Assembly (NCBI RefSeq): GCF_013256425.1
Contig: NZ_CP053904.1
Location: 1,922,001 to 1,986,000 of the forward strand
Source of the DNA: Hymenobacter sp. BRD67
Lineage (GTDB): Bacteria; Bacteroidota; Bacteroidia; Cytophagales; Hymenobacteraceae
Reading direction: 5' to 3'
DNA length: 64,000 bases
The translations under genes and the position numbers were made by a program. The notes under the pieces were generated by a model. The model saw nothing but the letters and a program-made list of their open reading frames with translations, was not told the origin of the DNA and searched no databases. Below, piece by piece: positions 20,964 to 27,950 of the stretch (within the stretch, counting starts at the first letter, position 1; each line of letters starts with the position of its first letter).

Positions 20964-21490
20964 TTACCGGATTGCGGCATGCTCGCGGTCCTGGGCCCGG
21001 TAGTTTAGCTCCAGTTCAATAGTGGCGGTATCCGTCTGGTCCCAGCCGATATACTGGCGGCTAGGCAGGGCGCGCACCGCATCTTCCACCCGCTCGACGG
21101 CTCGTATCAACTCCTAGCCACTGGCCGATGCCCCGGCCACCGACGGTACCGCGCCGGTACCACCTACTCCCCATCGGCAAAGTAGCCGGGCTTCGGCCGC
21201 ACCGGTGCCCCGCCCCGATACAGGCTGGTATCAATCAGCTCATCGACCAAGTGCTTGTTGTTGGCGTAGGTGTCGCGGGAGAGAATCATGTAGGCCTCGC
21301 CTTTCTCCCACTCGCCCAGGTGCTCGCCGGTGGCCCCGTCCACCATCCGGATGCCACCGCCCGAGTGACGCTGCCCAACATCAGCCACGCCGGCGCGGGC
21401 ATTGATGCGGCCACCAGTCGCGTAGTGCTTGATACCCTGCCCAACGCGGCTGAAGAAACCACCCTGACTTGAATTTGGGTGCTCATTGTG
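20964..21490 (-). pseudogene. Decayed phage tail tape-measure-like protein, C-terminal part
   Basis: Reading the minus strand, pieces of one protein lie in sequence but in different frames: GGFFSRVGQGIKHYATGGR then ...GIRMVDGATGEHLGEWEKGEAYMILSRDTY...LVDELIDTSLYRGGAPV (to a stop at 21164), then ...AVERVEDAVRALPSRQYIGWDQTD...ELELNYRAQDREHAAIR ending at TAA 20964. The Gly-rich GGR/GEA-Y-LSR pattern is like the C-terminus of tail tape-measure proteins (compare the usual GEAVINARST motif). An in-frame stop and at least two frame changes are present and the N-terminal bulk is absent, so it is dead. The assignment is by pattern only. Confidence 0.5.
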
Positions 21491-21608
21491 AGGTTGTTAA
21501 GGGGTGATGTTGATACTGTAATATTCTTGATACAGAACGATTTACAGAAATTTTAACAACCTTTTTTGAAAGAAAAAATAAATTATTTATCCACAGCCAA
21601 AAGGGCAT

Positions 21609-21643
21609 GAAAAAGCCCCTAGTGGCAGTCACCAGGGGCTTTA
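21609..21643 (-). terminator. Terminator after the PKD-type lipoprotein gene
   Basis: AAAAGCCCCTAGTG / CACCAGGGGCTTT stem with one mismatch around a GCAGT loop, between A and T tracts. Lies 14 bp beyond the stop of the gene at 21657 on the minus strand. Confidence 0.7.
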
Positions 21644-21656
21644 AAAATGCTGTCTA

Positions 21657-22358
21657 TTATAGAGTATTTATTTCAAATTTAGCTGCATAGTTGCCAGATT
21701 GAAATGTGTAGGTGCCGTAACCGTCAACATTCCGGTCAGCAGGTGGCGCTGTTAAGACTATTGGCATGGTAAACATCAGCTCCGGTGTACGGCCTCCATT
21801 ATTATCGTAGAACTGCAAGGACCAATTGCCGTTGCGAAGGATCGGTTCGCTATTATTAAAAAAAGCGGCAATAAGCGGCAATGTTGAGGCCTGCACATTG
21901 GTATAATCTACCGTGCGAATAACCACGCCAGTAGGACTGGTTAGGACAACGTAAACATCAGGCCCGCTCCCATCTGCATGCCAAGGCTGGCCATTAGGAC
22001 GGGAAAGGTTTACAGCTGTTATCCGCACCAAGCTTAGCCGCCGCTCGCCAACCTGAAAGGGATTTACTGCCTCATTTTTAACACCATCAGCATTATATCC
22101 TTCTAGAGTAATCGTGTGCGTGCCTACTGTAGTTCGCCCATTGAATATAGGATTAGCATCCGTTTTAACAGAGTCACGCGAAGAGTCAATAAACCACTCG
22201 TATCGCGTTACATTTTGACTTTTGTTGACGACTTCTATCTTTTCCCCTACTTCAAATACATTACGGTTATATCCAAAAGCGACTGTTGGGGCCGGAGCCG
22301 GCCCTTTAGAACAGCCTGCAATAAAGAGGAGGAAAAATAGTAAATAGATAATACGCAT
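21657..22358 (-). CDS. Lipoprotein with a PKD-like Ig-fold domain, unknown function
   Basis: A 233-residue lipoprotein: hydrophobic signal MRIIYLLFFLLFIAGC with the lipidated Cys at 16. Residues ~25-105 have the PKD pattern (PTVAFGYNRNVFEVGEKIEVVNKS...YEWFIDS...HTITLEGYN), an Ig-like fold used in surface adhesion. The second half is beta-rich with PNGQPWHADGSGPDVYVVL, similar to the PKD-adjacent domain in other Bacteroidetes lipoproteins. Start ATG 22358 fits the signal; the frame extends eight codons upstream. Lower GC than surroundings and located inside the phage-derived patch, though nothing in it is phage-specific. Confidence 0.7.
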   Translation of the reverse strand: MRIIYLLFFLLFIAGCSKGPAPAPTVAFGYNRNVFEVGEKIEVVNKSQNVTRYEWFIDSSRDSVKTDANPIFNGRTTVGTHTITLEGYNADGVKNEAVNPFQVGERRLSLVRITAVNLSRPNGQPWHADGSGPDVYVVLTSPTGVVIRTVDYTNVQASTLPLIAAFFNNSEPILRNGNWSLQFYDNNGGRTPELMFTMPIVLTAPPADRNVDGYGTYTFQSGNYAAKFEINTL

Positions 22359-22427
22359 GATGAACGACTGATTACTTGACAAAGTAAACTAATTAATCCT
22401 ATACTTCTTTCAGGTTTCAAACCATAG

Positions 22428-23165
22428 CTAAAAAGGTAACTTCATGGTCTTCTGAAACTGATGCTTGCGCTTGGCCAGTTTACTATCTCGCTTCTCCTGA
22501 ATTACGTCGCCGAAGCAGCGCTTCAGCAGCTCGAAGTCCTGGCGTTCAGCATCGAGGTTGCGGAACTCGGCTAGCCCACCCTGCCCTACGAACGTATCCT
22601 TCTGGATAAAGCCGAAGCGCATATCCTTATAAATCAGGCGGTGGTAGTAGGCGTTAAGGCACGATATCCAGTAGTCCTCGTTGCAAATGATGCTGGAGTT
22701 ATACCAAAGCTTCGAGCCCTGAAGTAGCCCGGTCGCGCAGCCCGTCACGTAGCCGGTGAGGGCTATCGGATTGAGGGTCTTATACATCGTCGGGTTGGGG
22801 TTGCTATTGAAGCCCCAGAGGTAGGCCCCAGCCTGCTTGGCACAGTAGGCGGTTTCCTGAATGATGGCCAGGGCCCGGCGCTCGTCGATGCTCACCGGCT
22901 CGCCGGCCGGCAAATACATGCGCCGAAAGTCGGTGATGTCGTCATCGAGCATGAGCAGGTTGCCAAAGTGCTGGTACATCCAGTTGCGCTTCGCGGCCAG
23001 GCCTACCACACTATCGGGGTGCAGCACCAGTTCCACGCCCGGGTGCGTGGCCCGGTACTCGGCCGCCTGGCTCTCCGGAACGCAGACAATGGCCGACGGA
23101 AAGAGGCCGAGCGTCGCAATGCGCCCGGCCCGCTTGTGCGAGGGAATGACTACTTGGACTTGCAT
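22428..23165 (-). CDS. Glycosyltransferase resembling the phage TET-associated glycosyltransferase (TAGT) family
   Basis: A 245-residue GT-A-like enzyme. The N-terminus has VVIPSHKRAGRIATL and then YRATHPGVELVLHPDSVVGLAAKRNW followed by NLLMLDDDITDFRRM, the order (IPS-R-A..., GLxxKRN, and DDD metal/nucleotide motif) seen in TAGT proteins that phages use to put sugars on modified bases such as 5-hydroxymethylpyrimidines. The C-terminal half is rich in Tyr/Asn/Cys with YVTGCATGLL and NEDYWISCLNAYYHR. Overlaps the upstream ParB-like gene by 16 bp (coupled). Its neighbours are phage-like remnants, so a DNA-hypermodification origin is inferred. An ordinary cell-surface glycosyltransferase is the alternative. 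Confidence 0.55.
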   Translation of the reverse strand: MQVQVVIPSHKRAGRIATLGLFPSAIVCVPESQAAEYRATHPGVELVLHPDSVVGLAAKRNWMYQHFGNLLMLDDDITDFRRMYLPAGEPVSIDERRALAIIQETAYCAKQAGAYLWGFNSNPNPTMYKTLNPIALTGYVTGCATGLLQGSKLWYNSSIICNEDYWISCLNAYYHRLIYKDMRFGFIQKDTFVGQGGLAEFRNLDAERQDFELLKRCFGDVIQEKRDSKLAKRKHQFQKTMKLPF

Positions 23166-23608
23166 CGCTCGGCAAACTCTTTAGCGTCGATGACGTGGGT
23201 TTTGCCCACTTCCTGACTCTTGTAGCTCTGGCGCTTCTCCAGGCCCAGCAGCTGGGTCACGTTGTTGGCGTCAATCTCATTGCGGCACACAATGACGAAG
23301 GCGTCGTACTTCTCGCTGAACTCGGCCACGATGGGGTGTTCGGGCTCAGCTTCCTTGCCAGCCGCGCCGGCACCAGCTACCTGCTCATCCATCGCGGCGA
23401 GCAGCAGGCCCATGTCGTCGAGCACGTCAGCATCCTCACCGCGCAGCAAGTCCTCTATCCACTCGCCCTCGCTGATATTCGAGGCCAGGATGATTTTCTT
23501 GCGCACGTCGGCCGGCAGCTCGCGGTCGGGCACAAGTACATTTACCTCGTAGGCCAGGCCGTACATGCCCAGCAGCAGGTTGTGGCGCTTGTTGAACGTC
23601 AGCAGCAC
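23150..23608 (-). CDS. ParB-like phage protein, N-terminally truncated
   Basis: The visible protein starts at a GTG (23608), but homologous-looking sequence continues upstream in frame (SETALGVFEAATLDTADV) to a stop at the edge of a REP-type repeat at 23680, so the original N-terminus is lost. The pattern RKKIILASNISEGEWIEDLL...LDDMGL and the C-terminal FSEKYDAFVIVCRNEIDANNVTQLLGLEKRQSYKSQEVG matches the C-terminal half of phage/plasmid ParB-nuclease-domain proteins. Those proteins usually precede DNA-modification genes. The catalytic ParB nuclease core itself is not clear here. Coupled to the glycosyltransferase by a 16-bp overlap. Confidence 0.5.
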   Translation of the reverse strand: MLLTFNKRHNLLLGMYGLAYEVNVLVPDRELPADVRKKIILASNISEGEWIEDLLRGEDADVLDDMGLLLAAMDEQVAGAGAAGKEAEPEHPIVAEFSEKYDAFVIVCRNEIDANNVTQLLGLEKRQSYKSQEVGKTHVIDAKEFAERCKSK

Positions 23609-23679
23609 GTCGGCCGTGTCGAGCGTGGCAGCTTCGAATACCCCTAAAGCAGTTTCGGAATCAGGATAAGGCTGGTCAA

Positions 23680-23744
23680 GTAGCGCGGACTTCTAGTCCG
23701 CGAGTGCCGAGCATAGCAATGCGCGGATTAAAAGTCCGCGCTAC
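23680..23744. repeat. REP-type inverted repeat
   Basis: Arms GTAGCGCGGACTTCTAGTCCGC (23680-23701) and GCGGATTAAAAGTCCGCGCTAC (23723-23744) with a ~21-nt centre. Each arm is itself a small hairpin (GCGGACT..AGTCCGC). It ends where the ParB-like reading frame is cut off. Confidence 0.75.
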
Positions 23745-24094
23745 CGTACAACGACCCCAAAACAATGCTAGTATCAGATTGGCGTATATAGCGTGCTGCC
23801 GGCTCTACGCGCTTAGGAAGAATGAGTGGCGCGAACGACGAGCGGACAGCCCGCTCTCTACCTTAGCGTAGCAGCTGCGCTAAGGTAGAGAGCGGCAGTT
23901 ACTCACCGTAGAGTGTGCATCGAGCCAGGCCTTAATGTGGCGTCATACCCGCATTTACTGCTGGCACAGGCATAAGTAATATAAGTAAATAGTCACGGCA
24001 GCCCGAGCAAGTAGCTGACAAACAGCCTCATTGCACGGCTTACTAGCAAACTTTCCTGCGTTGGCAACTACCCGCTACATCTGCCCGCACTGCA
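23745..24094. other. Non-coding stretch with one long hairpin
   Basis: No credible gene. Apart from the perfect hairpin at 23851-23895, it is unremarkable, mixed-composition DNA. Confidence 0.4.
23851..23895. repeat. Perfect 18-bp inverted repeat (REP/hairpin)
   Basis: CCGCTCTCTACCTTAGCG (23851-23868) and CGCTAAGGTAGAGAGCGG (23878-23895) are exact complements around a 9-nt centre. The motif CGAGCGGACAG just before it recurs in opposite orientation, slightly changed, near 26561-26583. No T-tract, so a mobile repeat rather than a terminator. Confidence 0.8.
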
Positions 24095-24259
24095 TTAGTT
24101 CGAAAGCTGCCTTGTTCCGTTGAACTCGGCCACAATCTGCGCAAAGGTAGGCGGTTGTGCCAGCTGAGAACAAGCCTTAATGCGCTGCCATAACTGGTGA
24201 GCCAGGGATGGTTTACCCGGAGCCACCTTGCTTCGCTTCGTGAATGTCAGCCTTTTCAT
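24095..24259 (-). CDS. Possible 54-residue basic protein
   Basis: A short frame from ATG 24259 to TAA 24095, beginning MKRLTFTKRSKVAPGKP and containing HQLWQRIKACSQLAQPPTFAQIVAEFNG. The protein is basic at its start and has a helix-like second half, which looks more like a real peptide than random translation. There is no ribosome-binding site, as expected in this phylum. Unknown; may be a non-functional relic. Confidence 0.3.
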   Translation of the reverse strand: MKRLTFTKRSKVAPGKPSLAHQLWQRIKACSQLAQPPTFAQIVAEFNGTRQLSN

Positions 24260-24470
24260 AGAACACTGCTTAAAGGTTTACGAATAAGGGAACGTACGGA
24301 ACTATAGCCGTATCGGATTTTATTACCATTAAGCCTACTTAAACGCGGAGTAGCATTCGGCAATACCGCGCTGCTTATGGCGCATCTGCTTGCCGTAATG
24401 TGCGTTAGACTACGCATTTAAAATTGCGGGAGGTAATCAAAAACCAAGACCTCCTGAGGCATTATCTACC
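24260..24470. other. Intergenic, nothing seen
   Basis: About 210 bp of low-GC DNA between the small frame and the next gene. No hairpin or promoter stands out. Confidence 0.3.
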
Positions 24471-24914
24471 TCACAACCGGTCAAGGGTGCTGTCGGGGGC
24501 GCAAAGCCACTGCATCGCCTCCCCTTCATCGTGGAACAGGCCGATATCATAAGGACGCTCCCGGTCTACGGCATACTCTACATATTTTTTGTGCTCGGCA
24601 TCTGACCGATATACTTCGAATAAAGCCGGGGAGCTAAGCACCGCCATCCGCAGCCGCCTCGGAGCCAGCCGCGCAACGGCCTCCGGATAGAAGCTGTCGG
24701 TTACCCAGGCGCTCAGCTCCACCGCAACTTTTTCGCGGCGCCGCACATCCAGCAGCCAATGATTCATTCCCGCTTCTTCAGCACTACGCAGCATTCGGGC
24801 ATAATCGGCTTGCACAACTCCCAGGGAGGCGTGCGTATGCCAGCGCACCACCATTACCTGCAGGTCGGTACGAAAGGAAATAATCCGGGATTCGAGTTCT
24901 ATCGGGGCCAGCAT
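24471..24914 (-). CDS. STAS/SpoIIAA-like small protein, unknown function
   Basis: A 147-residue soluble protein with alternating beta/alpha character: VMVVRWHTHASLGVVQADYARML, WLLDVRRREKV, and FEVYRSDAEHKKYVEYA. Proteins of this shape in Hymenobacter-type genomes resemble STAS/SEC14-like folds, but no catalytic residue is obvious. A distant paralogue is encoded at 47720-48171 (same W..H...T and LL.D.R / LLSDHQ order). ATG 24914, with a -7 element 4 bp upstream, so the mRNA is nearly leaderless. Confidence 0.55.
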   Translation of the reverse strand: MLAPIELESRIISFRTDLQVMVVRWHTHASLGVVQADYARMLRSAEEAGMNHWLLDVRRREKVAVELSAWVTDSFYPEAVARLAPRRLRMAVLSSPALFEVYRSDAEHKKYVEYAVDRERPYDIGLFHDEGEAMQWLCAPDSTLDRL

Positions 24915-24918
24915 AATG

Positions 24919-24926
24919 CAAAATTA
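24919..24926 (-). promoter_or_regulatory. -7 element of the gene at 24471-24914
   Basis: TAATTTTG on the minus strand, matching TAnnTTTG. It begins four bases before the ATG, so a leaderless or near-leaderless transcript is expected. Confidence 0.45.
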
Positions 24927-25225
24927 AGGCGTAAGTTCCTGCAACTGGCTATAACCGACCCGTCACTATACACGGAGGCCCCACAAGTCCGCTACCATTA
25001 AGAAATTAAGTGAAAGCCCTGGGCATTTTGGGAAAAGCGTCTCTGGCGGGCGGCCTTGGTCAAGTCTGCTACTCACTTCTTTTTCGCAATTTTTACTACT
25101 TTTTCCTTAAATTCTGCTAATATTGCCTAAGTATTGGAACCAAAGAGTGGTTTCTTACGATAGACGTCGCAGTCAGTACACCTGCTGTTCTTTAGCCTGT
25201 TTTGCTCCTTCTTTCCTTAGCCTAA
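24927..25225. other. Intergenic, nothing seen
   Basis: About 300 bp of lower-GC DNA between divergent small genes. No repeat or RNA gene is apparent. Confidence 0.3.
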
Positions 25226-25456
25226 ATGGATGCCAGCAAATCGTTCGACCACTATGCCAATCGCCGGGATTTGCTCCGCAGCTACCTAGCCGAATATGAG
25301 TTGCTCCATGAGGAAGCACCCGAAGTAACAGCCAGTCTTAGCTTTGATGCCTTTGTACACTTCTCCTTTTCTTACTTTCACATTGCCGAGGAAAAGGAAG
25401 ATGCGGAGCAGCGCAAACACCGCCTCAAGCAAGTGCGCAATGGCTTTCTCAACTAA
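25226..25456 (+). CDS. Small acidic unknown protein
   Basis: A 76-residue soluble protein with many Glu/Asp/Phe/Tyr, probably helical (DHYANRRDLLRSYLAEYELLHEE). It is not recognised. It has an ATG start and coding-like composition, and the region is otherwise non-coding, so it is taken as a real small gene with moderate confidence. Confidence 0.5.
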   Translation: MDASKSFDHYANRRDLLRSYLAEYELLHEEAPEVTASLSFDAFVHFSFSYFHIAEEKEDAEQRKHRLKQVRNGFLN

Positions 25457-25872
25457 CAGTCAGGCTACAAAGAACTTGTCTGTCAAGGCTTAACCAAGTG
25501 CTTGCTACTGCCTGGGGCGTAGCTATTAATCGGGAGAACTTTCCGTTTGCCGCGACTCCATTACCAAACGGTCCTGCTTTAAAAAAGCTTGCTACAGTTT
25601 GGAAGGACTCGACAGCAGTTATGCTGAGGCAGGCCCGGAAGATATATAATTTTTCCTATATTATTTTTAGCCTAGCTGCTGCTGAGCGGTGGCGGTCAGC
25701 CTGAGTATCCTGCATATTTGAGTTGCTGGCACCTATACGGCCAACGATAGTGCTCCAACTATTTTTACCCACCTAACATCCGGGTATCAAGCATCTTGCG
25801 GGTAATTAGCGGTGCAGCCTGTCTTGCTCGCTTACTTTTCAAATGAGTATTTCATGAATCAGCTATCCTAAT
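25457..25872. other. Intergenic, nothing seen
   Basis: About 415 bp with no convincing gene. A 68-codon open frame inside has no signal or domain character and was not accepted. Confidence 0.35.
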
Positions 25873-25904
25873 TTTGTCCAAACGCTTCTTTGCATCGTAC
25901 CTTG
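25873..25904 (+). promoter_or_regulatory. Likely promoter of the gene at 25913
   Basis: TTTG (25873-25876), 21 bp spacing and TACCTTGC (25898-25905), one base off TAnnTTTG. The ATG follows eight bases later, so the leader must be very short. Confidence 0.4.
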
Positions 25905-25912
25905 CGCAAAAT

Positions 25913-26263
25913 ATGGAGAATCCTTACAATACTACTTCTGTTTTCGTAACGCATACTTATAGCGCATCGTGGCAAGAACAGTTGCGCCGTAGCGTACGCC
26001 TCTATCTGGCGCTGGGCGGCCCGGCTGTGAATGAGCAGGAGCTTTTAACGCATTTGCAGCGCACCGAGCAGGAATTATTGGATTATCTACTGCAAGGGGC
26101 AATACCTACTCCTGAAGAGCGCGAGCGCGCACAGGCTATCCTGGATATGGCTCAAAGCGCCCTGCTGCGCTCCGAGGACGAGGTGGAGCTACTGCTGAAG
26201 GAGCTGGCTGCTGAGCAGGCGCAGTGTAAGATTCCGGCAGATTTTACTGCTCCCAGCGCTTAA
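25913..26263 (+). CDS. Small unknown helical protein
   Basis: A 116-residue soluble protein, mostly alpha-helical and Leu/Glu/Gln-rich after residue 15 (WQEQLRRSVRLYLALGG, LLTHLQRTEQELLDYLL, ERERAQAILDMAQ). No family recognised. Start chosen is ATG 25913; an upstream TTG (25874) is open but lies over the probable promoter. Confidence 0.5.
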   Translation: MENPYNTTSVFVTHTYSASWQEQLRRSVRLYLALGGPAVNEQELLTHLQRTEQELLDYLLQGAIPTPEERERAQAILDMAQSALLRSEDEVELLLKELAAEQAQCKIPADFTAPSA

Positions 26264-26756
26264 AGGTAGCCACGGTGAGGTGTTGCAGCCTTTTATATAA
26301 AAAGCAGGGAGCGTAGGCAGTCAGTTGGTGCTTGTGGGCCTGCCACAGCTTATGCTTTTCAGGCAGTGCTGCTATTAAACGCTAAACGTCGTTTCGGCAT
26401 ACTGTACAGCGACTCCGAAACTGCGCCAGCCAGCGCACTTTCAGCTTGCTGTGCTATTGCTTGACAGGTGCCGAACTCTCTTCCACCAGCCAGCGCATCC
26501 TACCTTTGCTGCCCGGCAACCTGTCAGCCTAGCGCCGTTTCTAAATACGAGTACAGGGCGGGCTGCCCGCTGTCCGCTTGTCGAAAGAACGAGCGGCGCC
26601 TACGACGAGCGCACAGCTGGCCAAAAGCCGGCCGCCCGCACCAGCCAAGCCGTCCTCGGTTCTGAAATTTGCGCTAGTACTTACAAATGGCTACCGCTTT
26701 TACTGGGCTACTGGTACCGTAGTGCTGTACAAATCAGACAGTAGCAGTGTACAATA
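26264..26756. other. Intergenic, no gene seen
   Basis: About 490 bp with only short open frames in several directions. It includes a partial relative of the repeat near 23841 (around 26561-26583, opposite orientation). Confidence 0.35.
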
Positions 26757-26764
26757 TGCTATCT

Positions 26765-26799
26765 CAAAGTCCCTTCCTGAGAGCAGGAAGGGACTTTTG
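26765..26799 (+). terminator. Terminator-like hairpin upstream of the EamA gene
   Basis: AAGTCCCTTCCTG / CAGGAAGGGACTT perfect stem around an AGAG loop, followed by TTGTT. No clear gene ends just before it, so what it terminates is uncertain. Confidence 0.6.
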
Positions 26800-26828
26800 T
26801 TAAGTAACTACTTCCTACGCTGCACCTA

Positions 26829-27701
26829 ATGGCCGCCTTGTCTTCCAAGTCTTTCCCTCCGGTACCCTCCGTGCTGCTCGCCATTGTGAGCGTGCAGGGC
26901 GGAGCCGCTATAGCCAAGGGGCTGTTTCCGGTAGTAGGGGCAGCGGGCACGGCAGGCCTGCGCATTGGCATTTCGGCGCTGATTCTGCTGGTGGCGGTGC
27001 GCCCGCGGCTGGGGCAACTGCGGGCAGCCCAGTGGCGGGCCGTAGCACCTTATGGCGTGGCCCTGGGCTGCATGAACTTTTTGTTTTACTGCGCATTAGC
27101 CCGTATTCCGCTGGGCTTGGGAGTTACGCTGGAGTTTGTGGGGCCGCTGACCGTAGCTATGGTGGGCTCACGGCGTAGGCTCGATGTGCTGTGGGTGGTG
27201 CTGGCCGGCGCCGGCATTGTGCTGCTGGCCCCCTGGAGCGGCAGCGGACTCGACCCGCTCGGAATACTTTTTGCGTTGCTGGCTGGCGGAGCCTGGGCCA
27301 TGTATATTGTACTGGGCGGGCGGGTAGCCGAAGTGCTGCCAGGCACGCAGGGGGTGGCCATAGGCATGGTGTTCGCCTCGCTCTTCATTCTGCCGTTTAG
27401 CGTGGCAGCGGGCGGCTACGCCGCGCTCACGCCACACCTGCTGGTAGCAGGCACCGCGCTGGCCGTACTGTCGAGCGCGTTACCCTTTACACTGGAAATG
27501 AATGCGCTAAAGCAGCTTTCCAGCCGCACATTCAGTATTTTAATGAGCCTGGAGCCCGCCGCGGCCGCGCTTTGCGGGCTGCTTTTTTTACACGAGCGCC
27601 TGACACCTCCGCAGTGGCTGGCCGTAGTGCTGGTAGCTGCCGCCAGCGCGGGGGCTACGCTCACGGCCCGGCAAGTTGCGCCAAGCGTTGGGGGCGAATA
27701 A
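26829..27701 (+). CDS. EamA/RhtA-type drug/metabolite transporter
   Basis: A 290-residue inner-membrane exporter with ten predicted TM segments in two EamA repeats. The RhtA-like pattern is visible: GGAAIAKGLFPVVGAAGTAGLRIGISALIL at the start and, in the second half, SLEPAAAALCGLLFLHERLTPPQWLAV with the conserved Glu and Pro. RhtA relatives export threonine/homoserine and other amino acids, but substrate cannot be read here. Overlaps nothing, ATG 26829. Confidence 0.85.
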   Translation: MAALSSKSFPPVPSVLLAIVSVQGGAAIAKGLFPVVGAAGTAGLRIGISALILLVAVRPRLGQLRAAQWRAVAPYGVALGCMNFLFYCALARIPLGLGVTLEFVGPLTVAMVGSRRRLDVLWVVLAGAGIVLLAPWSGSGLDPLGILFALLAGGAWAMYIVLGGRVAEVLPGTQGVAIGMVFASLFILPFSVAAGGYAALTPHLLVAGTALAVLSSALPFTLEMNALKQLSSRTFSILMSLEPAAAALCGLLFLHERLTPPQWLAVVLVAAASAGATLTARQVAPSVGGE

Positions 27702-27950
27702 ATATATTAAGTATTTACTTATATTTTATCTACCCAAGCTGATGCCGTCAGTCATTAAAGCCGGGCTATGGATGAGCTACTGGCAAGGCGCAAGGCTAAA
27801 CATTGCCTGCTTATCGGCTATTAAGCTGGAAGTATCGATTAGTAGGCACTATTCGCGTCCCTGCCGACGTTTTTACCGTACTTAGGGTAGCGCCGTGCAA
27901 CTAGCTGCTGCCTGGACCCTACATTTGGCCTTCTTCTAATTATCTTCTGA

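Noticed and set aside
25498..25704. 68-codon frame in the 25.5 kb gap
   Set aside because: No protein-like pattern, no promoter, and composition like non-coding DNA.
26451..26744. Overlapping short frames before the EamA gene
   Set aside because: Cys/Arg-rich translations in several frames; likely non-coding DNA with a degenerate repeat.
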